Position numbers and translations under genes: made by a program. A DNA stretch of 10,030 bases from CAYJRR01 sp964372275 [NCBI: uncultured bacterium] (GTDB lineage Bacteria; CAYJRR01): NCBI GenBank assembly GCA_964372275.1, contig CAYJRR010000156.1:1-10030 (forward strand), in the 5' to 3' direction. Shown here in pieces: positions 1 to 4,821 of the stretch. Each line of letters begins with the position of its first letter. The first letter of the stretch is position 1. The notes under the pieces were generated by a model. That model was not told where the DNA came from. It did not search any database and worked only from the letters and a program-made list of their open reading frames with translations.

Positions 1-198
1 CGGGCCACGATGCGGAACATCCGGCAGAACCTCTTCTTCGCCTTCGTCTACAACGTGCTCGGGGTCCCGATCGCCGCCGGACTGCTCTATCCCGCCTTCG
101 GGATCCTGCTGAGCCCGATGATCGCCAGCCTGGCCATGAGCCTCTCTTCGGTGTCGGTCGTCGGCAACGCGCTGCGCCTGCGCCGCGCCCCGCTGTGA
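1..198 (+). CDS. Cu(+)-translocating P-type ATPase, C-terminal fragment
   Basis: The frame is open from base 1, so the gene begins outside the window; 65 residues and the TGA stop are visible. They cover the last two membrane helices of a heavy-metal P-type ATPase. The first helix contains a Tyr-Asn pair (FAFVYNVLG). The last contains [16 protein letters not shown], matching the MxxSS signature that in the P1B-1 subfamily supplies Cu(I) ligands together with the Tyr-Asn of the previous helix. The family uses ATP to export Cu(+) (or Ag(+)) across the inner membrane. The ATP-binding, phosphorylation and any N-terminal metal-binding domains lie upstream and cannot be checked. The next gene starts 51 bases downstream on the same strand and may be co-transcribed. 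Family assignment is firm; ion specificity rests on these two motifs only. Confidence 0.88.
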   Translation, partial: RATMRNIRQNLFFAFVYNVLGVPIAAGLLYPAFGILLSPMIASLAMSLSSVSVVGNALRLRRAPL

Positions 199-200
199 TG

Positions 201-238
201 CCGGGGGCGGGGGCGGGTCCGTCGTATCATCGCCCCGG
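201..238 (+). other. Inverted repeat between the ATPase and the membrane-protein gene
   Basis: CCGGGG-g-CG at 201-209 pairs with CGCCCCGG at 231-238, giving eight pairs with one bulged G and a 21-base loop. The 3' arm runs into the ribosome binding site of the next gene (237-244). A -10-like TATCAT lies in the loop at 225-230, but no -35 element is convincing at the right distance. It could be a weak terminator or attenuator, or chance in GC-rich DNA. Confidence 0.3.
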
Positions 239-249
239 AGGGGGACGCC

Positions 250-912
250 ATGATGACCGCGCGCCTGCGGAAGCTGACCTTGACCGCGCACGTCACGACC
301 TCGGTCGGTTGGCTCGGCGCGGTGGTCGCGTTCCTGGCGATCGGTATCGCGGCGCTCACCCGCCGCGACGACGGGTTCGTCCGGGGCGCCTACCTCTCGA
401 TGGACCTGATCGGGCAGCTCGTCATCGTGCCGTTGAGCCTCGCGGCGCTCTGCACCGGGCTCCTCCAGTCGCTGGGCACGCCGTGGGGCCTGTTCCGGCA
501 CTACTGGGTCCTCACCAAGTTCGGCCTGACCGTGGTGGCGACGGGGGTGCTGCTCCTGCATCAGTTCACCGCGGTCGCCGCCGCGGCGAAGCGGGCCGCG
601 GCGACCGTTCCGGGCGAGATGCCCGACGTCGGAGGGCTCGGAGTGCAGCTCGTGGCCGACGCCGCCATCGCGGTGGTGGTGCTCTTGTTCACGACCCTGC
701 TCTCGATCTACAAGCCGTGGGGTCTGACGAAACATGGCCGGCGCGCCCTGGCGGTGGAGCCGGCTTCGACGGCCGGTGGGACCGGCGCCACCGGGGCCGC
801 CGACGCGCTTCCCGCGGGATTCCGGCTGTTCCTCACGATCGTCGGCCTTTTCGTCGCGGCCTTCGTCGTCATCCACCTGCTCGGCGGAGGGCTCGCTCGC
901 CACGGACGATGA
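250..912 (+). CDS. Five-helix inner-membrane protein, DUF2269/CopD-like character
   Basis: The 220-residue product has hydrophobic segments at about 12-35, 49-73, 86-110, 131-153 and 191-211. Histidines sit in or beside helices (H14, H84, H104, H209), a pattern seen in small haem- or copper-linked membrane families such as CopD or DUF2269. That resemblance is only impressionistic and no substrate is assigned. A Gly/Ala-rich linker of low complexity (about 171-188) separates helices 4 and 5. The ATG at 250 follows a strong purine tract, GGAGGGGG at 237-244, which decides the start; a second ATG follows directly. It lies 51 bases after the copper ATPase gene on the same strand, so a joint role in metal handling or respiration is possible but inferred. 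The last ten codons come from an exact 33-base repeat found again at 1780-1812. Confidence 0.8.
   Translation: MMTARLRKLTLTAHVTTSVGWLGAVVAFLAIGIAALTRRDDGFVRGAYLSMDLIGQLVIVPLSLAALCTGLLQSLGTPWGLFRHYWVLTKFGLTVVATGVLLLHQFTAVAAAAKRAAATVPGEMPDVGGLGVQLVADAAIAVVVLLFTTLLSIYKPWGLTKHGRRALAVEPASTAGGTGATGAADALPAGFRLFLTIVGLFVAAFVVIHLLGGGLARHGR
876..908 (+). repeat. 33-base direct repeat, copy 1
   Basis: Bases 876-908 are identical to 1780-1812, about 900 bases apart in the same orientation. This copy encodes the end of the preceding membrane protein, LLGGGLARHG, in frame; the final Arg codon and the stop come just after it. An identity of 33 bases is not expected by chance in 10 kb. The flanks differ at once on both sides (a/g before, a/g after). 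Confidence 0.9.
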
Positions 913-1018
913 CCCGCGTCCGTCCGAACGAATGAGGCGTCGTCGCCCCGCCAGGCCCAAGGGTCGGGAACCGTGGGTCCCAACCTCCCCGCGCGAACGC
1001 TTGGACCGCGCGCGAATT
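913..1018. other. Intergenic stretch, first half
   Basis: No convincing gene. The open frames crossing it on both strands have Arg/Pro-rich, low-complexity translations and no ribosome binding site. An imperfect hairpin, GGGAACC with GGGTCCC at about 966-981, may act as a terminator for the membrane-protein gene, but no T-run follows it. Confidence 0.4.
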
Positions 1019-1088
1019 CCTTTGTATCCGCAACACGTTCCATCCCGGCACCTCGGACGCCGACCTTGGTACCCGGGATGCACAAAGG
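1019..1088 (+). promoter_or_regulatory. Nested inverted-repeat leader upstream of the unknown gene
   Basis: Outer arms CCTTTGT (1019-1025) and ACAAAGG (1082-1088) enclose a perfect inner pair, CATCCCGG (1041-1048) with CCGGGATG (1073-1080). Inside that, ACC (1050-1052) can pair with GGT (1068-1070) and TCGG (1053-1056) with CCGA (1060-1063). On the right side the two main arms are one base apart; on the left a 15-base bulge separates them. That bulge starts with ATCC (1026-1029), which could instead pair with GGAT (1076-1079), so two foldings compete for the same bases. The structure ends 19 bases before the ribosome binding site of the gene starting at 1119. It may be a structured leader, a terminator of the upstream gene or a small palindromic element; no known riboswitch class is recognised. 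Confidence 0.45.
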
Positions 1089-1118
1089 TGAGCGGGAGCT
1101 CGAACCGGGAGGAGCGCC

Positions 1119-1775
1119 ATGGTCGGGTCGTCGTGGATTTGCCTCATTCGGCGGCCGAGTCGCCGGTCGATGGCCGTTCTTGTGACCGTCGCGCTCGCGG
1201 CCACGACCCTTCGCGCGCAGAACGTCCACGCGGCGTCCGAAAACAGGCCGGAGTGGGCCGATCCGGAGGCGTTCGAAGTCGCCCGCCGGCTCGCAGAGGA
1301 ACAGCGGGTGATCACGCGCTACAAGATTTTCGGTCGATCGCTGATGACCGTCGTTCCGGTGGTCTCGGTCGGTGTCGGCGCCTACACGCTGGGAATCGGC
1401 TATTTCGCCGTGGCCGCCGGATCGTTCCTCGCCGGAAACTTCATCGAGGATCACGTGGTCGAGCTCGAGGGGAAGAGCGGCGCGACGCGGAGAGAGCTTC
1501 GCAGGCTCCTACGAAGGCGCCTCGGCCAACCGGATGTTCCCAGCCAGTGGAATGCGTCGCAGCTCGATTCGATGAGTCGGATCCTGGAGCGGTCGGTCGA
1601 AAAGGACGTGAGCCGGGCGATCGAGCGCTACCTCGAGGCGGCGAAGCGGGCTTCCTCTCGCGGATGCAACGTGGGGCGCGACTCCGACACCGCTCCGGCG
1701 GAAAGCGTCGGCGCGCCGAGAGCGGCGGGCGGCCTGGGCCGGGGTGATTGCGTCGGCGTGGGGCTGGCGCGCTGA
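1119..1775 (+). CDS. Unrecognised protein with two hydrophobic segments
   Basis: I do not recognise this 218-residue protein. ATG 1119 follows GGGAGGAG at 1107-1114, a very good ribosome binding site. Met18 is an alternative start that would give a cleaner signal sequence: residues 18-33 (MAVLVTVALAATTLRA) are hydrophobic, ending in a possible signal peptidase site. A charged amphipathic stretch (45-72) precedes a hydrophobic, Gly-rich hairpin-like segment at about 75-108 that could span the membrane once or twice. Residues 109-178 are Arg/Glu-rich and probably helical. The tail from about 180 is Gly/Ala/Arg-rich and of poor quality; a frameshift near the 3' end is possible. It may be an exported or membrane-anchored protein. 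It has a structured leader upstream and a copy of the 33-base repeat just downstream. Confidence 0.6.
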   Translation: MVGSSWICLIRRPSRRSMAVLVTVALAATTLRAQNVHAASENRPEWADPEAFEVARRLAEEQRVITRYKIFGRSLMTVVPVVSVGVGAYTLGIGYFAVAAGSFLAGNFIEDHVVELEGKSGATRRELRRLLRRRLGQPDVPSQWNASQLDSMSRILERSVEKDVSRAIERYLEAAKRASSRGCNVGRDSDTAPAESVGAPRAAGGLGRGDCVGVGLAR

Positions 1776-1779
1776 ACGG

Positions 1780-1812
1780 CCTGCTCGGCGGAGGGCTCGC
1801 TCGCCACGGACG
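1780..1812 (+). repeat. 33-base direct repeat, copy 2
   Basis: Identical to 876-908. It begins five bases after the TGA (1773-1775) of the unknown gene. Read from 1781 it encodes LLGGGLARHGR followed by TAG (1814-1816), the same peptide plus stop as in copy 1, although no gene in that frame is supported here. This suggests either a copied gene end or a mobile or dispersed repeat that tends to sit at gene 3' ends. Confidence 0.9.
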
Positions 1813-1815
1813 GTA

Positions 1816-1879
1816 GGGGTCCGGGGAGACCCCGAAGGAGCCCGAAGGGCGGACCGCTTGACGGGCGGCGGTGTCGCCC
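1816..1879 (+). other. Palindrome-rich intergenic segment upstream of the ACT gene
   Basis: Several short perfect inverted repeats lie in 64 bases: GGGGTC/GACCCC (1816-1821 and 1828-1833, 6-base loop), GCCC-GAA-GGGC (1840-1850), and GGCG-GTGT-CGCC (1867-1878). A competing pair, GGTCCG (1818-1823) with CGGACC (1850-1855), would enclose the middle hairpin. No T-run follows, so a classical intrinsic terminator is not supported. With the adjoining 33-base repeat this looks like a REP-like intergenic element or a structured boundary between transcripts. Confidence 0.45.
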
Positions 1880-1891
1880 CATCGATGGCCC

Positions 1892-2353
1892 ATGGCACAG
1901 ACCTACGAGCTCATCGACTACTACTACGTCCAGGCGAAGCGGAACGAGGTGCCGCGGATCCTCGAGACGCTCCGGCGCGAAGGGATCGACCTCTACGCGC
2001 TACACGCCTTCCCGGAGGGGAAGAAGGTCCAGATCGACGTCTCCCCGAAGGACGCGCGGTCCCTGACGGCCTTGGCCCACCGCGAGAAGTGGAAGCTGAC
2101 CGGGCCCAAGAAGGCGTTCGCCATGACCTCCGACGAGGACCGTCCGGGGATCGTCGCCGATCTCTACGAAAGCCTCGAGAAGCAGGAGATCGAGGTGACG
2201 GCGGCGTCGGCGATCGCCTGCGACGGTTGCTGTCACGCGCTGTTCTGGGTGCCCGAGGAAGAGGTGATGGCGGCGGCGAAGGTGCTCGATGCCACGCCAC
2301 ACGAAGAGGAGGAGATCCCGGCCGAATCGACCGAGACTCCGCCTCCGTCCTGA
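1892..2353 (+). CDS. Tandem ACT-domain protein
   Basis: The 153-residue soluble protein is almost entirely two ACT-like modules. The first spans about 4-70 (EVPRILETLRREGIDLYALH, then a second strand at KKVQIDV). The second spans about 74-133 and carries the usual DRPGIVADLYESL opening of ACT domains. ACT domains bind small ligands, often amino acids, and control enzymes or act as stand-alone sensors; no catalytic domain is attached here, so a regulatory role is inferred. Residues 110-114 (CDGCC) form a CxxCC cluster in the second module, unusual for the family and a possible metal or redox site. The acidic, Pro-rich tail (137-153) is probably disordered. ATG 1892 is preferred because MAQTYELIDYYYV begins the fold; no good ribosome binding site is seen, and GTG 1871 is an in-frame alternative. 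Confidence 0.82.
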   Translation: MAQTYELIDYYYVQAKRNEVPRILETLRREGIDLYALHAFPEGKKVQIDVSPKDARSLTALAHREKWKLTGPKKAFAMTSDEDRPGIVADLYESLEKQEIEVTAASAIACDGCCHALFWVPEEEVMAAAKVLDATPHEEEEIPAESTETPPPS

Positions 2354-2354
2354 C

Positions 2355-2376
2355 GGCCGACGGCCTCCGGCGCCGG
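2355..2376 (+). terminator. Hairpins directly after the ACT gene
   Basis: GGCC-GAC-GGCC (2355-2365) begins one base after the stop, and the perfect palindrome CCGGCGCCGG (2367-2376) follows. Neither has a T-run. They could slow polymerase or protect the 3' end, but are weak as terminators. Confidence 0.25.
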
Positions 2377-2389
2377 CGCGGATCGAATG

Positions 2390-2418
2390 CCTCCGGTGAT
2401 AACATTACCGGACGGAGG
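2390..2418 (+). promoter_or_regulatory. Hairpin that can bury the lipoprotein ribosome binding site
   Basis: GGAGG at 2414-2418, six bases before ATG 2425, is the ribosome binding site. CCTCC at 2390-2394 is its exact complement, and GGT (2395-2397) can pair with ACC (2407-2409), giving eight pairs around the loop GATAACATT with a four-base bulge (GGAC). Alternatively CCGGT (2393-2397) pairs with ACCGG (2407-2411). If this region is transcribed, the fold would hide the ribosome binding site. The A/T-rich loop also resembles a -10 element (TAACAT, 2400-2405), in which case transcription would start near 2412 and the hairpin would not form in the mRNA. Confidence 0.45.
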
Positions 2419-2424
2419 TGTTCG

Positions 2425-2943
2425 ATGCGTGACGCATGGCTGCGTTCGGCCGCGCTCCTCGTTTTCGCCGCCGGTTGTTCCTCGGAAGAGGAGACCGGCT
2501 GCGACCAGGAATGCAAGGACACCGACGTCGCTTACGCAATCGTCGCGACGTTGGTCGACGTCTTCAACGCCAATCTGGCCGGTCAGCCGGTCGGGTCGCA
2601 GAACGAGACGGCGAACTGCCCGGCGGGCGGGTCGGTGGTGATCACGGGAAGTACCGGCTACTCCGAGCAGACGGAGATCACCACGCTCGACCTGACCTAT
2701 TCGATGACCGGGTGCCACTATGTCAGCGGCGGGTACGACCTCACCTTCGACGGTTCGCTGACGGAAGAGGGCAGCTTCAGCGAAGGAAACATGAGTCTGG
2801 TGTACGCCAGCACATCGGTGACCTACGCCGGCACCGGCGGCTCGGCCGGTGCCTTGAACGACACCTGCTCCTTCACCTTCACCCGCAGCTACAGCGAGAT
2901 CTCCGGCACCCTCTGCGGTCGCTCGTTCAGCTACATCTATTGA
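2425..2943 (+). CDS. Small Cys-rich lipoprotein, function unknown
   Basis: The 172-residue product starts with MRDAWLRSAALLVFAAGC, a lipoprotein signal with the lipidated Cys at 18 (AAGC lipobox, slightly atypical because -3 is Ala rather than Leu). Ser-Ser follows, which would favour outer-membrane sorting in a Gram-negative cell. Six more cysteines lie in the mature chain (C26, C30 and four later ones), enough for three disulfides. The rest is rich in Ser, Thr, Gly and Tyr, with alternating strands, so a secreted beta-fold is likely. No family is recognised. ATG 2425 is decided by GGAGG at 2414-2418. An upstream in-frame extension exists but has the low-complexity look of a shadow of the ACT gene. 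The DUF2059 gene converges from the other side, 39 bases away. Confidence 0.8.
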   Translation: MRDAWLRSAALLVFAAGCSSEEETGCDQECKDTDVAYAIVATLVDVFNANLAGQPVGSQNETANCPAGGSVVITGSTGYSEQTEITTLDLTYSMTGCHYVSGGYDLTFDGSLTEEGSFSEGNMSLVYASTSVTYAGTGGSAGALNDTCSFTFTRSYSEISGTLCGRSFSYIY

Positions 2944-2946
2944 GGA

Positions 2947-2980
2947 GGCCGTCAGGCCCGTCCGCCGTCGTCCTCGGCGG
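2947..2980. terminator. Hairpins between convergent genes
   Basis: The 39 bases between the lipoprotein stop (2943) and the DUF2059 stop (2983) hold GGCC-GTCA-GGCC (2947-2958) and the stronger CCGCCG/CGGCGG pair (2962-2967 and 2975-2980, 7-base loop). Being palindromic they can act on both strands. No T-run follows on either side, so a bidirectional terminator is plausible but unproven. Confidence 0.4.
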
Positions 2981-2982
2981 CG

Positions 2983-3432
2983 CTACTTCGGCTTGGAGTT
3001 CTCGAGCTCCTTCATCGCCCGCTCGGCCAGCGCCCGGCCCCAGTTCTCGCCGATCTTGGTCGACTCGGCGACGATGGCCGGCTGCGCCTTGACGAAGTTC
3101 TTCCCCGCCGCCGACTCGTAGAACTTGATCGTCGCGTCGAGATCGGGCTCGGCCAGGTGCTTCATGTAGACGGGCACGACCATCTCGGCGAGGTCCTCCT
3201 TGATCGCCAGCTCGCGGAACTTGGCGGTGAACCCCGGAGGCAGCCCCGGCATCTGGTCGAACTGCTGCAGCATCGTGTCGAGCATCTGCTTCCCCATCTG
3301 GTCGGCGCCGGTCAACAGCAGGAGCTTGCGGACCTTCTGCTCCTTCGGGGACGGGGCGGCGAAGGCCAGAGGAACGGCGACGGCCAGACCGAGACAAAAG
3401 GCGAACAGGGGGGACAGGCGGCGAGCGTTCAT
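2983..3432 (-). CDS. Exported DUF2059 protein
   Basis: The 149-residue protein has a clear Sec signal peptide: Arg-Arg near the N-terminus, a hydrophobic core (about 8-22) and a cleavage site after AFA (residue 25). The mature part, about 120 residues, is helical with the DUF2059 pattern: a short helix around KVRKLLLLTGADQMGKQM, then the MPGLPPGFTAKF turn, and a C-terminal motif where a YMKHL-(E)PDLDATIKFYES segment is followed by GKNFV. DUF2059 proteins are small periplasmic proteins of unknown role. The start is set by GGAGGT (3441-3436 on the minus strand), three bases before ATG 3432. The frame stays open upstream as far as 4152, but that part is antiphase to the NamZ gene and is not coding. 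The NamZ gene ends 167 bases upstream on the same strand. Confidence 0.87.
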   Translation of the reverse strand: MNARRLSPLFAFCLGLAVAVPLAFAAPSPKEQKVRKLLLLTGADQMGKQMLDTMLQQFDQMPGLPPGFTAKFRELAIKEDLAEMVVPVYMKHLAEPDLDATIKFYESAAGKNFVKAQPAIVAESTKIGENWGRALAERAMKELENSKPK

Positions 3433-3599
3433 CGGACCTCCGTAGGGAACGAGGCAAAAGTGTAGGCGAACTGCAGGCGTGAAAGCGAGTCCACCACATG
3501 GGACGCGGTCGGCCACCCATTCCTTCGAGGTCCCCGACCTGCCGGGCGGTCGGTCGGCTCGGCCTCCGGGTGTCACCGCAGCCCGGCGCCGCGGCCGCC
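3433..3599 (-). other. Intergenic region between the NamZ-like and DUF2059 genes
   Basis: No gene is supported in these 167 bases. On the minus strand, reading from the NamZ stop, there is a NotI-type palindrome (3591-3598) and then a hairpin with 5-base arms AGGTC/GACCT around GGG (3540-3528) that may be a weak terminator. The last 50 bases before the DUF2059 start are relatively A/T-rich and could hold a promoter, but I cannot find a pair of boxes with proper spacing. Confidence 0.35.
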
Positions 3600-4775
3600 T
3601 CAGTAGAGGAGGTGGCGCTTCCGGATCTCGAGGAAGGCGGCCAGCTCCTCGCGCCAGGAGGCCTCGATCTCGGAGAGCTTCGCCTCGGCTTCGATGGCGG
3701 TGCGGATCTCGTGGCGGCCGAGGAGCAGGTCGATCGCCAGGTGGTCGTTCTCGAACTCGTAGGGCTCGCGCCGCCAGTCGAACTCCTTGGGGGAGAGGCG
3801 GCGCAGGTGCTTCACGACCGCGATCCCGGTGAGGTAGCTCTTGAACGACTCGCGGTCGGTGACGTGGAGCTGCACGCCGCCGCAGCGCTGCCCCTTGTAT
3901 TTGTGGAACGTCGGCATGAAGTAGTGCGGCCGGAAGCGGACCCCCGGCAGCCCCTCCTCGGTCAGCGCCTCGGCCAGCGCGTAGGCGTCGACCCAGGTCG
4001 CGCCGACGAATTCGAACGGCTTGGTCGTGCCCCGCGCCTCCGAGACGTTGGTCCCTTCGATCAGGCACATTCCGGGGTAGACCGTCGCCGTCTCCAGCGT
4101 CGGCATGTTCGGCGAGGGGATCACCCAGGGCAGCTCCGTCTGGTCGAACCACATCTCGCGGTTCCAGCCACGCATCGGGACGACGGTGAGGCGACAGCCG
4201 ATCCCGAACTCGGCGTTGAACAGCCCGGCGAGCTCCCCCGGCGTCATCCCGTGGCGGACCGGGATCGGGTAGCGGCCGACGAACGAGCGCAACGGCCGGT
4301 TGAGGACGTTCCCTTCCACCAGCACGCCGCCGAGCGGGTTGGGACGATCGAGGACGATCACCTCCTTCCCCAGCCTGGCCGCCGCCTCCATGCAGTAGGA
4401 CATGGTGTAGACGTAGGTGTAGTAGCGGCTGCCGATGTCCTGGATGTCGACCACCATCGTGTCGACCTCCGCCAGCATCTCCGCGGTCGGTGCCAGCGAC
4501 TCCTTGGTGTTCCCGTAGAGGGAATGCATCGCGAGGCCGGTGCGCGCGTCACGCTCCTCCTCGACGTGGATCATGTCCTGCGCGTCGCCGCGCGCCCCGT
4601 GCTCCGGCCCGAAGATCACCCGGAGGTCGATTGCCGGATGGCGATGGAACAGGTCGATGGCGTGCGCCAGGTCGGGGGTGACCGACGTGGGATTGACCAC
4701 CAACGCCGCGCGTTTTCCCTTGAGCAGGTCGATTTGGTCCTGGAGAATTCGTTCCAGCCCGACGACGACGCGCAT
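3600..4775 (-). CDS. DUF1343 / NamZ-type exo-beta-N-acetylmuramidase (GH171)
   Basis: The 391-residue protein matches DUF1343, whose founding member, Bacillus subtilis NamZ (family GH171), removes MurNAc from the non-reducing end of peptidoglycan fragments. Motifs in order: VVNPTSV (26-32), FGPEHG (55-60, with the conserved Glu58-His59 expected in the active site), DIQDIGSRYYTY (110-121), LDRPNPLGG (142-150), RHGMTPGEL (174-182), PSPNMPT (220-226) and EGTNVSEARGTTKPFE (240-255). Length is normal for the family without its signal peptide. ATG 4775 begins MRVVVGLERILQDQIDLLKG, the start of the fold, with no signal sequence. Extension to 4898 adds no hydrophobic segment and would overlap the divergent lipoprotein gene. 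The protein is therefore predicted cytoplasmic, which suits MurNAc recycling. No strong ribosome binding site is seen. Confidence 0.88.
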   Translation of the reverse strand: MRVVVGLERILQDQIDLLKGKRAALVVNPTSVTPDLAHAIDLFHRHPAIDLRVIFGPEHGARGDAQDMIHVEEERDARTGLAMHSLYGNTKESLAPTAEMLAEVDTMVVDIQDIGSRYYTYVYTMSYCMEAAARLGKEVIVLDRPNPLGGVLVEGNVLNRPLRSFVGRYPIPVRHGMTPGELAGLFNAEFGIGCRLTVVPMRGWNREMWFDQTELPWVIPSPNMPTLETATVYPGMCLIEGTNVSEARGTTKPFEFVGATWVDAYALAEALTEEGLPGVRFRPHYFMPTFHKYKGQRCGGVQLHVTDRESFKSYLTGIAVVKHLRRLSPKEFDWRREPYEFENDHLAIDLLLGRHEIRTAIEAEAKLSEIEASWREELAAFLEIRKRHLLY

Positions 4776-4776
4776 G

Positions 4777-4802
4777 ACGCACCCGAACCTATCACGGTGC
4801 GT
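4777..4802. promoter_or_regulatory. 7+7 inverted repeat between divergent genes
   Basis: ACGCACC (4777-4783) and GGTGCGT (4796-4802) are perfect inverted arms with a 12-base spacer, sitting in the 46-base gap between the NamZ start (4775, minus) and the lipoprotein start (4822, plus). The position, right against the NamZ start codon and covering any shared promoter, fits an operator for both genes. It could also fold as a hairpin in the NamZ leader. The regulator is unknown. Confidence 0.4.
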
Positions 4803-4821
4803 GCAGAAGGACCTGGAACCG

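Noticed and set aside
1014-1102. EcoRI, KpnI-SmaI and SacI sites in an order like a cloning polylinker, suggesting vector sequence
   Set aside because: The sites are spread over 90 bases with no other vector match, and the KpnI-SmaI part is explained by the inverted-repeat arm.
734-1747. Plus-strand open frame crossing the membrane-protein end and the unknown gene
   Set aside because: It crosses two better supported genes in another frame and reads as Arg/Pro/Ser-rich low complexity.
3433-4152. N-terminal extension of the DUF2059 protein
   Set aside because: It is out of phase with the NamZ-like gene, has no family features, and ATG 3432 has both a ribosome binding site and a complete signal peptide.
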